Source: Omphiscola glabra
Lineage: Eukaryota > Mollusca > Gastropoda > Lymnaeidae
Length of the DNA: 64,000 bases
Assembly: GCA_964017045.1 (NCBI GenBank)
Contig: OZ024794.1
Location: forward strand, 51,861,608 to 51,925,607
Reading direction: 5' to 3'
Below the pieces are notes generated by a model, which made no database searches, was not told the origin of the DNA, and was given only the letters and a program-made list of their open reading frames with translations. Of this stretch, positions 22,701 through 34,029 are shown in pieces. The first letter of the stretch is position 1; every line of letters begins with the position of its first letter. Position numbers and translations under genes: made by a program.

Positions 22701-25700
22701 GTCGTGTCTAATGTTGAATGAACACAGCAAATACATAATAGAAATCTACTTGGATTTCTAGATGAAACGATTGGTTATTTGTTAGACATTGCCGTTAATG
22801 TAGCTAAGTGCATTTGTAGCTGTAGTTTGAACAGCTACTTCGGATAAAATAATATGGAGTTTAAGCGAACCAACGCAAAAACTGTTGTATCAAAAGAGGG
22901 TGTCATTCCGGTTTAACCATTATATCTTTATTTGGTATTGAAATGTAACAATGCGGTGTTCAGAGTGGATAGGATGCGGGTACATGTGATTTGATTTATT
23001 GCTTTTGTTTGTCTGTACAAACACGTAGGCGATTGGTAATCCAAGTGAACCTATAAATAAGCAGATCAGCGAGGGAGAAATGTGATTCAAGGCTAACAAA
23101 TCTAGGAGATTTTTTTTTTTTTTTTTTTTTTTTTGCATACGTCCGTCACAAGGTGACGATGGTATGGAATTCGCAGGACAAAATCCACAAGGCCTGGGAT
23201 TATTCTTATAGGATTATTAGCTGGTTCCCAACAGCAAATCGCCTCTCTCCACGCCGCTGGATGACCCCAAGGGAACATCATGTGGATGATACAGCTTGGC
23301 ACCAGTGGCGTCGCAGGAGTTGCCGGAATGTTTCATTGTATCAATGTTATCCGCCTATCGGGACTCCATCTCCGGGTTTGAATTCAGAGTTGCCTTCGAG
23401 GAGATAGAGACACGAATATAAGGCGAAGAGTTGGAGGAAAGTCGAATAGCATAGTGGGAGAGCAGGGCAGAGCGGAGTGGTAGAGCTGAGTCGTAGAGAC
23501 GGGTAGTTGAAGGACCGAAGACCAAGCAGTAAAATCAACTGGACAATCAGAAAAGCATGGACAGCCATAGTTGTTTTCCTAAGACTTGAGCGTGAACATA
23601 ATGATAGAGAATGAAAATGAAAGGTTAAACATCAACGTTTTCTGAGCATATTGTTGCAGTACGAGACACAAAGTGTAGGTTTTCTTACTGTATTGTTGCA
23701 TTACGACACACAAAGGGTAGGTTTTCTTACCGCATTGTTACAGTACGAGACACAAACTGCACGTTTTCTTAACGTAATGTTTCAGTACGAGACAAAAAGG
23801 CTAAGTTTTCTTACCGTATTGTTGCAGTACGAGACACAGTGTGAACGAGGTTAACATCCAACTAAAGTAGTTAGAGCGCAGAGACAGAACTAGAATGAAA
23901 GTGTTACAAGGTAGGGCCGTTTTCTTTATGTACTCCATTAACCTAGCCGTATCTGATGATCACCTTCTAGGGAGGGTGACATGTCTTTATCCGAACAATG
24001 GCCGGAGCAACGTCTAAGCGAACAGTGACCCAAATGTAGGTCAAGCCACGCCAACTACAGTATATGTACGTTGTGTAGTCCGTTAACAAGGGAGAGAGTC
24101 AAGGTGAACATATCGAGACGTAACTAGGTTTCCGTTGTATTTGCTAAGTACTAGACAGGGCCATTCAATAGTTAGTAGAAATAGTAATTCCAGGAACTTA
24201 GTCTTGTGATGCTATTGTTTATTTTACTGTGAGATTATAGTGAGATTATACGTTAGTGTTACACCAGTATTTATTTCTTTATATGTAGATTTCATGTATC
24301 TTTGTTCCTATTAAATTTAATGTGATAAAGTACATTTATATAGATCACTGATTGTCTTTATTTAGCCAATAGTGTGTCTAAAGTCTACCTGTGTTAGCCC
24401 CTTTTCAAATCCACTAGACCGGGTTTTTTCAACCTGTGGTACGGGTACCACTGGTGATACTTCGAAGTATTTGCAGTGGTACTTGAAGTGGGAGCAAAGT
24501 ACTATGAACTTAATTTTTTTACGTAAACGCAGTACATAGGGAAAACAATGCATTGAAATTTCTGTTATGATTGGATTTTACCGATGATATTTCGCGTCAA
24601 ATGCGGGCAAGGTCAATTCCCCCACCCCTTCTCCCTCGCCTTCCCTTCCTGCATACCAAGCGACTCATGAACCGGAAGTATTTGTTACCTGCGTTGACTG
24701 TTACTGTTTATATTAATCAAGATGAATAGAAAAACAAAGAATAAGTCCAACATTCTTCGTTAATTTCGAAATAAATTATATTCATACGACCAGGAGATTT
24801 TTATATACAAACATATCGAACTATCCAAGAATAAAATTTGAGAGAAACATTCCAAAAATGAGAAAATGTGGAGAGATTTTCACTGCAGTCTGAAGTTGTC
24901 TCATTTAGCACCCTTTCTAATAATGTCTGTTTCTTTGGAATCACGGCAAGCAGTAGTGAGTTGGTGATGAAGTGATGGGAAAAATTCTGACTCGGTCTTC
25001 ACCAGCATCGGCAACCCTTTCTACGCCGACATCGTCGATTCGACCGATTGAAGAAAAAACGTGCGCCGAATTAACAACCTAACAAAAACCCAAAGACGAC
25101 ACGATGTAATCGCAAATACAGTGAGGACTACTTGCAATGGGGTTTTCACTTCATCGATAACGGAGGATCACAACAACCTGTTTGCGTGGTCTGCATGAAA
25201 ATCCGGTTTATCTTCAGAGGCATTTGAACACAAAGCACAAGGAACAGGTTGGAAAATCGCTGGAATAAAAAAAAAAAAAAAAGAGAATAATTTTTGAAGC
25301 GGCAAGCTGCTTTCAGAAAATCAACAAATGTATCGATAATTGTTTGCCAGCGTCATTCGCTTTGTCCTTACTTGCGGCGATGCAAAATAAGTCTCTTTCC
25401 ATCGTAGAAAAAACTGGTGATTCCTTCGGCAATAGAACTTGTATCCATTATGTTCGATGACAAAATGGCTAGCGCTTTGAAGAACGTCCCGTGTTCCGAT
25501 AACACAGTACAAAGAAGAAATGTTGACATGGTTGACGACCTGATACAACAAGTCCTAGAGAAAATCGCTAGTGCCAAGGAATTTTCATTACAATTAGATG
25601 AGAGCACTGATGTTGCTAGTGAATCCCAGCTAGTGGTTTTCATTCGTGTCGCATATTCTGGTGACATCATCGAACACATTTTGCTTTGTCGGTCGTTACC

Positions 25701-28700
25701 TGACAGAACGACTGGAGAAGACATTTTTAATGTCATTGAAATTTTTTTTCGTGAAAATACTATCCCCTGGAGTTGGTGCGTTGCCATTTGTTCTGATGGT
25801 GCGGTGGCTATGACGGGAAGAACTGCGGGATTCATTGCTAGAGCCAAACAGAAAAACAACTTGATAATTTCAACGCACTGCGTTCTTCATGGGCAGGCGA
25901 TGACATCCAAAAAAATGAGTGAGATTTTGCACAGCACTCTCAACGAAGCTGTCAAGATTGTCAACCACATTATAAGCCGACCACTTAATTCAATGCTGTT
26001 TCGCAAGTTATGCCAAGATCTGGAATCTGAGCATAAGGCATTGCTTTTTCATACGGAAGTCCGATGGCCGTCAAGAGGAAACGTTCTTATGAGACTTTTT
26101 GAGCTTCGCAATGAAGTGTACCTATTCCTCAAAAATTCGTTTTCGCTGGCGGCAAAGTTTGAAGATCATTCGTGGATTTGCCGTCTCGCATACCTTGCAG
26201 ACATATTTAAGAAGTTAAATGAACTGAACCTATCTCTCCAGGGCTATGACCACAATATTTTTACAATGGAAGACAAAATAACAGCATTTCACAAGAAAAT
26301 ATCATTTTGGCTGAATCGAGTTGAAAGTGGAAATCTGGAAATGTTTTCAAACTTGGCTGAATTTCTTGCAATGAATTCCATTTCTAACATGCAAGAGATA
26401 CATAATGTTGTTAAGGCCCACCTGCAGAAGCTTTACACCGAATTCACATCATACTTTCCGTTCTTGACAACAGGACCTGACAAAGGACTAAGCTGGGTTT
26501 TGTCTCCTTTCAAAATGGACAATATTATGCAATCATATCTACCAGTCCTTCAGCAAGAAATACTGATAGACATGTCATCAGATCGCAGTTTTCAGGATAA
26601 GTTTAAGGAGAAATCCTTATCTCAATTTTGGTGCGAAGTTAAAAGGATGTTAAAACGATCCCTGATGTCGCCGACAAAGCAATCACTGCTCTTATCCATT
26701 TGGCTCCACGTATCTTTGTGGAAAGGCTTTCTCGTCGAAGACGGTCATAAAAACTAAAGAAAGGAATGGCCTACAACTGGAAGAAGATTTGATCGTGTCA
26801 GTGAGCTCCCTTTCTCCACGGATCGCAAAGATCATGTCAAAGAAGCAAGCGCAAGTGTCCCATTAATAATGGTGAGCACTGTTTGATTGTTGCTAGTTTG
26901 CATTCATGATTGTGTCTTGCACATAAACAAGAGAACAATACGGACGTCATTTTATCAATTTATGGCGAATAAACACGAGTATATTTAATTATAACAGCAC
27001 GGATAATGTGTTTTTACTTACAATCAAGATCCGCGTAACCCTTCAATATTCGCATTTAAAGATATTTACATAAAATTGCAAGTGGTACTTAGATTGTCGT
27101 GTTTTTAGAAAGTGGTACTCAGTCAAAAAAGTTTGAAAACCACTGCACTAGACAACGAGCTTGTTCAAATTAATTGAACACAGGAGGGGTCGCAACAAAA
27201 GACATAGACAGAACTAGAGTGAAAGGCAAAGACAGAACTAGAGTGAAAGGCAAAGACAGAACTAGAGTGAAAGGCAAAGACAGAACTAGAGTGAAAGGCA
27301 AAGACAGAACTAGAGTGAAAGGCATAGACAGAACTAGAGTGAAAGGCATAGACAGAACTAGAGTGAAAGGCGTAGACAGAACTAGATTGAAAGGCATAGA
27401 CAGAACTATATTGAAAGTCATAGACAGAACTAGAGTGTAAGGCATAGACAGAACTAGAGTGAAAGGCATAGACAGAACTAGAGTGAAAGGCATAGACAGA
27501 ACTAGAGTGAAAGGCAAAGACAGAACTAGAGTGAAAGGCAAAGACAGAACTGGAGTGAAAGGCAAAGAAAGAACTAGAGTGAAAGGCTAAGACAGAACTA
27601 GAGTGAAAGGCATAGACAGAACTAGAGTGAAAGGCAAAGACAGAACTAGAGTGAAAGGCAAAGTCAGAAATAGAGTGAAAGGCAAAGACAGAACTATAGT
27701 GAAAGGCAAAGACAGAACTAGAGTGAAAGGCTTAGACAGAACTAGAGTGAAAGGCATAGACAGAACTAGAGTGAAAGTCATAGACAGAACTAGAGTGTAA
27801 GGCATAGACAGAACTAGAGTGAAAGGCATAGACAGAACTAGAGTGAAAGGCATAGACAGAACTAGAGTGAAAGGCAAAGACAGAACTAGAGTGAAAGGCA
27901 AAGACAGAACTGGAGTGAAAGGCAAAGAGAGAACTAGAGTGAAAGGCTAAGACAGAACTAGAGTGAAAGGCATAGACAGAACTAGAGTGAAAGGCAAAGA
28001 CAGAACTAGAGTGAAAGGCAAAGTCAGAAATAGAGTGAAAGGCAAAGACAGAACTATAGTGAAAGGCAAAGACAGAACTAGAGTGAAAGGCTTAGACAGA
28101 ACTAGAGTGAAAGGCATAGACAGAACTAGAGTGAAAGGCATAGACAGAACTAGAGTGAAAGGCAAAGAAAGAACTAGAATGAAAGGCAAAGACAGAACTA
28201 GAGTGAAAGGCAAAGACAGAACTAGAGTGAAAGGCAAAGACAGAACTAGAGTGAAAGGCAAAGACAGAACTAGAGTGAAAGGCATAGACAGAACTAGAGT
28301 GAAAGTCAGAGTCAGAACTAGAGTGAAAGGCATAGACAGAACTAGAGTGAAAGGCACAGACAGAACTAGAGTGAAAGGCATAGACAGAACTAGATTGAAA
28401 GGCATAGACAGAACTAGAGTGAAAGGCATAGACAGAACTAGAGTGTAAGGCATAGACAGAACTAGAGTGAAAGGCATAGACAGAACTAGAGTGAAAGGCA
28501 TAGACAGAACTAGAGTGAAAGGCAAAGACGGAACTAGAGTGAAAGGCACAGACAGAACTAGAGTGAAAGGCATAGACAGAACTAGAGTGAAAGGCATAGA
28601 CAGAACTAGAGTGAAAGGCATAGACAGAACTAGAGTGAAATGCATAGACAGAACTAGAGTGAAAGGCATAGACAGAACTAGAGTGAAAGGCATAGACATA

Positions 28701-30554
28701 GCTAGAGTGAAAGGCATAGACAGAACTAGAGTAAAAGGCAGCGTTAGAACCAGAGTAAAAGGCATAAACAGGACTAGAGTGAAAGGCATAGACAGAACTA
28801 GAGTAAAAGGCATAGACAGAACTAGAGTGAAAGTCAGAGTCAGAACCAGAGTGAAAGGCAAAGACAGAACTAGAGTGAAAGACTGAGAAAGAACTAGAGT
28901 GAAAGGCATAGACAGAACTTGAGTGAAAGACCGAGACAAATTTAGAGTGAAAGTCAGAGACAGAACTAGATTGAAAGACAGAGACATTACTAGAATGAAA
29001 ATAATCTCTAAATTTGTGACAGAAAGCAGAGACATTACTAGAGTCCTAGGTTCTATACAATATAGATAGTATTATCTTGTTTGAATCACTGGTTTAAAGT
29101 AAAAAAAAAAAATTATAATTTATTTCATTAGCTTATAATTTTACATTGGTTGATAAGTAATCCACATACCGGATAATTGCTAAGTTACAACGAACACGAT
29201 TTATATGTACAATGTATATATCGTGTTCGTTGTTCGTTATATATATAATAAATTTCATTTAAAAAACACACTTCATCCCTAAATAAGGCTCAAAGCGCTA
29301 TAAAAATACAAAATGCAACAATTCAAAATCTTCATACCAGCGTATGGTCAATACAAGCCAATATACTTCGAGGAATATGAGGAAGCTCCTATAAAACAAT
29401 CAGGTAGATTATATCAGCCCAGCAGGTGAGTTCGAAAACGATGTGTTTTGCTTTTTCTGAGAGCAACAGGAAGGCCGTTTCAGATACTTGGGCCAGCAAA
29501 AGCGAAAGTGCGCCTTCCGTAGGTCTCAAGACGGATCCGCGGTTTAAACAAGTTTGCCACTATCCGATGAACGTCGTGATCTACTAGTGGGTACATAAGG
29601 CGTCATAAGCGCTTCGAGATAGGCCATTCAAGCATCGGTAGCACCGGGTTAAAATTTTCTACACTATGCGAGCGCGGAAGGGCAGCAAGAGGAAAGAGTC
29701 TCAGAATAAACGTTGTGTCTTGCGAGTATATCAAAATCACCTAAAGTTATCACGACTCAACCATTCTAAATATTGTCACTTCGATTGCTCTATCGTCGCT
29801 CTCTTTAGTACCAAAATGATACAGATTAGGATAATTGACATCAAATCTTATTTTCATCATAATAAATATAATGTAACATTATTGCATCCTGCGCTTCCAT
29901 TTAATGAGACAGTTGTTAGAGCGGTTTCTTTGATAATAGGGAGTCATGTGTTAAACTGCACGCAAATCAGTGGGCAACAAAATTACAAAGGGTGTGATTA
30001 TCGTTTTTTTCCCTTCATTTAAAAAAAAAATTGTTTAATGAAATTCTTACTGTAGTTAGGAAAATACTTACTGCAGGTAGCGAAATACTTACTGCAGTTA
30101 GCGAAAAGCTTACCGTACTGCAGTTTGTGAAATACTGCAGATAGCGATATAATTACTGCAGTTAGCGAAATACTTACTGGAGTCATATCGTATATTATTC
30201 GAAGACCAAATGAAAATTTGACAACGCTTGTATTTGTGATCCAATTCACAGCATGCTGTCCGGAAGCCTAAATGATTACAAAATATAATTGACACGTAAT
30301 AATTATCAAAGAAAATAGAAGCTTAGTTTAAACTTTTAAAGTATATACATACATCTCAGACATAGTACATGCAATGCACAATGTACGCGTATGTCGTAAC
30401 TTACAGTGAGGCCGAAGTCGTAAACGTCAGTTTCATATAGATTTGGAGTGCAGTTAAATCCGGGTGCAGAAATTATAGGCCTTCTTGGCCTTGTCCTTGT
30501 CCTTCTCGCATGGACTACCGCAAGAGCTATAACGGCGAATACAAGGAACTTCAT
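19762..30554 (-). CDS. Gene F: secreted ependymin-related protein, 197 aa, five exons, giant intron 2
   Basis: Minus-strand exons 30405-30554, 30178-30267, 21369-21453, 20376-20537 and 19762-19868 join in frame with phases 0, 0, 1, 1, as in genes A, C and D. The product has a signal peptide (MKFLVFAVIALAVVHA), an Arg/Pro-rich insert (RRTRTRPRRP) unique to this member, then the ependymin-like domain with cysteines at 35, 92, 106 and 192. Closest relative in the window is gene D: SFGLRIIYDM versus KSGLRALYDL, FTDSYPIYPIFRELIG versus FTDSTPAYPVLRQVIG, and equal exon 4 length (162 nt). For exon 5 I chose the acceptor CTCTACCAG at 19869 over a nearer AG because it restores GTQLPG, aligning with GTNSTV in D. 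Intron 2 spans 8.7 kb and holds the hAT element and several minisatellites. Confidence 0.8.
20839..20862. repeat. (CT)n microsatellite in gene F intron 3
   Basis: Short perfect CT dinucleotide run inside intron 3 (20538-21368), which otherwise shows nothing recognisable. Confidence 0.8.
21465..21740. repeat. Degenerate ~37-bp repeat beside the 3' splice site of gene F intron 2
   Basis: About seven diverged units with core TGAATGTTTAT then TATATATTTTCAA and a GTGAGG/TGGGAT spacer. The array lies 12 bases beyond the acceptor of exon 3 (minus strand), so it makes up the polypyrimidine-poor 3' end of the giant intron. Confidence 0.7.
21741..23100. other. Part of gene F intron 2, nothing recognised
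   Basis: AT-rich sequence without a recognisable exon or element. A short tract of TTTCGG/GGCCGA words near 22280-22350 looks like a local purine/pyrimidine repeat. Confidence 0.4.
23100..23410 (+). mobile_element. Dispersed repeat fragment sharing a 90-bp core with 37785-37890
   Basis: After a 29-base poly-T run comes a segment whose core ('caagggaacatcatgtgg' ... 'ggcgtcgcaggagttgcc' ... 'ccgcctatcgggactccatc') recurs at 37785-37890 inside block B. Two independent insertions of the same repeat family are the simplest reading. Class not identified; it could be a SINE or the 3' end of a LINE. Confidence 0.5.
23645..23852. repeat. 42-bp minisatellite in gene F intron 2, about five copies
   Basis: Units begin CAGTACGAGACACAAAGTGT and end with AGGTTTTCTTACTGTATTGTTG. 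Copies vary at a few positions. Confidence 0.85.
24420..27145 (+). mobile_element. hAT DNA transposon with 8-bp target-site duplication (defective)
   Basis: The element is flanked by identical 8-mers CACTAGAC at 24412-24419 and 27146-27153. Its ends, CGGGTTTTTTCAACC on the left and CAGTGGTTTTCAAAC (reverse complement of the right end), are imperfect inverted repeats of the kind found on hAT elements of the Charlie/ZBED5 group. Length 2726 bp. It lies within intron 2 of gene F, antisense to that gene. The transposase inside is frameshifted, so the copy is not autonomous now. Confidence 0.88.
25110..26900 (+). pseudogene. hAT (ZBED5/FAM200-like) transposase, frameshifted
   Basis: The largest open part is 25417-26757 (446 codons). 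Counted from the ATG at 25417 it shows LQLDESTD (residues 59-65, first catalytic Asp region), SDGAVAMTGRTAG, THCVLHG (153-159) and VRWPSRG (215-221), all in the order expected of hAT transposases. Upstream, near 25115-25245, a BED-type finger can be read (EDYLQWGF, CVVCMK, then LQRHLNTKHK) but a small deletion between the Cys pair and His pair shifts the frame. A stop precedes residue 1 and another shift near 26660-26730 displaces the C-terminal dimerisation segment (KERNGLQLEEDL in another frame). Known hAT transposases excise and insert DNA making 8-bp duplications. At least three lesions make this copy a pseudogene. Confidence 0.85.
27189..29040. repeat. 24-bp minisatellite, about 77 copies, in gene F intron 2
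   Basis: Unit AGACAGAACTAGAGTGAAAG plus GCAA or GCAT. Because the period is 24, eight-residue peptides (KGIDRTRV on plus, MPFTLVLS on minus) run for hundreds of codons without a stop; these are not genes. A 360-base block (15 units, marked by GTGTAAGG, TGGAGTG and GGCTAAG variants) is repeated at about 27437 and 27797. A lone related unit occurs at about 23876-23899, upstream of the hAT insertion. Confidence 0.95.
29041..30037. other. Part of gene F intron 2, mostly unrecognised
   Basis: Contains a short inverted repeat at 29188-29234 (AACGAACACGAT against ATCGTGTTCGTT). 29340-29680 has the flavour of a LINE 3' region (GC-richer, 'ttgggccagcaaaagcg') but I could not identify a family. No exon supported. 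Confidence 0.35.
30038..30177 (-). repeat. 21-bp minisatellite starting at the 5' splice site of gene F exon 2
   Basis: On the minus strand the exon end CTCCA|GTAAGTATTTCGCTAA is followed by about six further copies of the 21-base unit GTAAGTATTTCGCTAACTGC plus A. Several copies recreate a near-perfect donor (CAGTAAG near 30071 and 30092, TAGTAAG-like near 30050, CGGTAAG near 30113). Using them would lengthen exon 2 by 64, 85, 106 or 127 bases, all out of frame with exon 3. Confidence 0.8.
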
Positions 30555-30641
30555 CTCTGATTTTCTTCTTGAACGACTGATCGATCTATGAGTTGTTGCT
30601 GGTTGAGTGATTGTAATGGCTGCGGACCTGCAAGTGCTTAG

Positions 30642-30656
30642 ATATATATATATATT
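30642..30656 (-). promoter_or_regulatory. Probable TATA box of gene F
   Basis: A (TA)n run reading TATATATATATAT on the minus strand lies about 90-100 bases upstream of the gene F start codon. A transcription start some 30 bases downstream would give a leader of roughly 60 bases. It may also be only a microsatellite. Confidence 0.45.
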
Positions 30657-31359
30657 GTAACTTTTGTATTCGACTATTTGAGATATTACATTTAGAACTC
30701 CATAACCTAAATGGTGAAAAAATCCAGTTTGTTGCCTTGACATATCTGTTATATCGATGTCGTGCTATTTTTACAGCACTGCATTTTGTGCCTGCCTGAT
30801 TAACACTAAGTCAAAGAATGTCTTCAAGTAATGTGTTGTAGACGAATGTCTTCAAGTAATGTGTTGTAGATTTCCTTTGTTTAAAACAGGTCTCCTTGAA
30901 TCTTTACAACACTAGCTTAAATGTGAAATTCTTTCGTGCGCATGTGTGAAATTATAAGCCTCGCAACCTATAACAGCTTATCAAATTTAACGCTTTTATC
31001 TTATATCTGCTCAAGCTGACAATGACAACTAATTAACTAACAGACATAATTAATGTTTATTATTGCATTGTACAAACTGAATGATTTAGACAATTCCCAG
31101 TCCGCTGGGTGTATTTAGCTATTTAAAATACAATTTTGACCTTCTTTCTGTCCTTTACCTGTCCAATTGCGTTGCAACGTTCAACTCCAGTTGGCGCACA
31201 CTCTTTTTCTGCCACCTTATATACATTTCAATATTATTGATCTTCGCTAATCTAGAACATAAATATAATAATTATTCAAAATTAGGTGGTCATGTCGTTG
31301 GGTGAAGGAACAAACAAACCTTGTGCATCGCTCTACCACCTGTTTCAAACTGTAATGTC
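30657..31359. other. Upstream region of gene F
   Basis: AT-rich. A tandem duplication of about 32 bases (GAATGTCTTCAAGTAATGTG...) lies at 30816-30870. Nothing else recognised. Confidence 0.4.
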
Positions 31360-31361
31360 TT

Positions 31362-32235
31362 AAAGTCAAGTACAAACGCCAACGTCAAGTACAAACTTCG
31401 ATGTATAGCACAAACGCCAATTTCAAGTATAAACGCCACTTTTATGTACAAAAGCCAACTTTCAAGTAAAAACGCCAAGGTCAAATACAAACGCCAAAAA
31501 TCACGTACAAACGCCGATTTCAAATACAAACGGCAATTTCAAGTACAAACGCCTATTTCAAGAACAAACGTCAAAGTCTAATACAAACGCAAGTGTCAAG
31601 TACAAACGCCTATCTATATTCAAAATGCGTAATATACTACAAACGCAAATGTCAAGTACAAACACCTTTCACTACAACAAACGAACATGTCTACTACAAA
31701 AGTCAATATCTACTACAAAAGCAAATGTCTAATACAAATGTCAATTTCAAGTACAAACGCCAATGCCTTATTCAAACTTCAACTTCTAATACAAACGCCA
31801 ATCTCTACTGCAAACACCAAAGTCTCATACAAACTCCAATCTATACTGCAAACACCAAAGTCTCATACAAACGCCAATCTCTACTGCAAACACCAAATTC
31901 TCATACAAACGCCAATCTCTACTGCAAACACCAAAGTCTCATACAAACGCCAATCAGTACTGCAAACACCAAAGTCTCATACAAACGCCAATCTCTACTG
32001 CAAACACCAAAGTCTCATACAAACGCCAATCTCTACTGCAAACACCAAAGTCTCATACAAACGCCAATCTCGACTGCAAACACCAAAGTCTCATACAAAT
32101 GCCAATCTCTACTGCAAACACCAAAGTCTCATACAAACGCCAATCTCTACTGCAAACACCAACGTCTCATACAAACGCCAATCTCTACTGCAAACACCAA
32201 AGTCTCATACAAACGCCAATCTCTACTACTAAAGT
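31362..32235. repeat. 19-bp minisatellite grading into a 38-bp dimeric higher-order repeat
   Basis: From about 31362 to 31800 diverged 19-base monomers (TCAAGTACAAACGCCAATT type) run in tandem. From about 31800 to 32235 two monomer types, TCTACTGCAAACACCAAAG and TCTCATACAAACGCCAATC, alternate as a homogeneous 38-base dimer, about 11 times. Open frames through it are artefacts. Confidence 0.93.
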
Positions 32236-32644
32236 GAATGTCTCTTAAATGTCATCACGTTTAATTGGATAGCGATAAAAAAAACATTTTTATCTGGTTC
32301 AAAACAAGTCCTCTTTGTATTTTTATGTGGTTCTTAGAGGAGTTGAACTGTTTGTAAAAGCAATAATGACTTGGCCCAAGCTGCATAAAATAAATTAAAA
32401 ATTAATTCATTTGTAAGCAGGGCAACTTTGTGTGGTGCTGTCCAAAGACTACTCGTCTAGCTATAATGGTAGGCCAACTTTTAGTGTGTATTCAAAGTAC
32501 GACATACCATTGCTGAAAACAATGGACTGTGTTCAAATAATGGCAGCTGAAATGCATTCAAGTCTCCAGTTTTTAAATGGAAGAATTGTTTTTGCACCCT
32601 GCATCTTTAAATTAAGTTTCATCTACGTGTCTGCCAACACGACT
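32236..32644. other. Spacer, nothing recognised
   Basis: AT-rich sequence between two tandem arrays, without exon or element signature. Confidence 0.35.
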
Positions 32645-32985
32645 GAAGTATGTATGTATATGTATGTATTTATTTACGAATGTATGTATGTATGTATGTA
32701 TGTATGTATGTATGTATGTATGTATGTATGTATGTATGTATGTATGTATGTATGCATGCATGCATGCATGTAAGTATGTAATTATATATATATTTATGCA
32801 TGAATGTATATATATATGTAAGTATGCATGTATGTATGTATGTATGTAGGCATGTATGTATGTATGTATGTATGTATTTATGCATTTATATATTGTTGTC
32901 AGTGTCTCTGTGTGTGTGTATGTATGTGTACATGTATGTATGTATGTACGTGTGTATGTGTGTATATGTATCCGTACTATTAATG
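32645..32985. repeat. (TATG)n microsatellite with ATGC and TGTG variants
   Basis: About 340 bases dominated by the tetranucleotide TATG on the plus strand, directly abutting the Helitron remnant. Confidence 0.95.
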
Positions 32986-33059
32986 TAAATCATGTTGAGT
33001 AGGGGGACGATTTCCGCGGATAGCATGTTAAAGAGAGAGATAAATAAGGCTTTCCGAAA

Positions 33060-33445
33060 GTATGTGCTATGGTCATGACATCCTGAGAGTTTTGTTGTAT
33101 GTACTATGGCCATGTCATTATGATAATTTTGTTGTATGTACTAAGGCCATGGCATCCTGACAGTTTTGTTGTATTTACTATGGCCATGTTATCCAATAGT
33201 TTCTGTTGTATGTACTATGGCCATGTCATTCTGATAATTTTGTTGTATGTACTATGGCCATGGCATCCTGACAGTTGTGTTGTATGTACTATGGCCATGT
33301 CATCCAATAGTTTTGTTGTATGTACTATGGCCATGTCATTCTGATAATTTTGCTCTACGTACTATGGCCATGGCATCCTGACAGTTTTATTGTATGTACT
33401 ATGGCTATGTCATCCAATAGTTTTGTTGGATGTACTATGGCATCC
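33060..33445 (-). repeat. 37-bp minisatellite made from Helitron codons QQNYQDAMAIV
   Basis: About ten units of 37 bases; on the minus strand each reads CAACAAAACTATCAGGATGC then CATGGCCATAGTACATA, i.e. the codons QQNYQDAMAIV of the surrounding Rep gene. Because 37 is not a multiple of three the frame is lost after one unit. Both edges join directly to non-repeated Rep codons. Confidence 0.85.
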
Positions 33446-34029
33446 TAGTAGTTTGGTTATATTTATTTTGGCCATGGCATCGTGATAGTTTTGTGGTATT
33501 TACTAAGACTATTAAAAACTCATAGTTTTGTTGCAAGTGTCTTGTACTTCCTGGAAATGTGGACGTTAATATGATCATTTTGCCTACATGTGCGTTTTTA
33601 TTTTCAGCCTTTGCTTGGAGTGCGTCTAATAGTCCCTTGTATTGTTCCTCCGGCAAATCGTGTTGATGTAATCTGAGTTAGTAGAGAAGTGCGTCTAATA
33701 GTCCCTTGTATTGTTCCTCCGGCAGATCATGTTGATGTAATCTGAGATAGTAGAAAAGTGAGTCTAATAGTCCCTCGTATTGCTCCTCTCGCAGCTCGTG
33801 TTTATGTAATCTGATATATTTAAGACGCGTGTCCTCGGCTTTAACGTAAGCATCTACGATGTACTGTTTGAACAGTTTGTCACTGGAATGCAAAATACTA
33901 AATGTGTTCCCCATTGCTAATCTGTATGACTAAAAATTGGCATTAAGTAAGTCTGATTCGATTGGTGGTTCTTTTATCTGGAACATGTAAATCTTTGTGT
34001 CAGCCAACGTCCCCGTAAGGAAATAAAAG

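Noticed and set aside
27947..29035. 362-codon open frame (repeated MPFTLVLS) on the minus strand
   Set aside because: It is the reverse strand of the 24-bp minisatellite; a period divisible by three with no stop in the unit keeps both strands open. No start context, splice signals or family similarity.
31593..32237. 214-codon Thr/Asn/Gln-rich repeat protein
   Set aside because: Artefact of the 19/38-bp satellite: the repeat continues beyond the frame and two overlapping frames are equally open.
32645..33000. Cys/Tyr/Met-rich small proteins
   Set aside because: Translation of the (TATG)n microsatellite.
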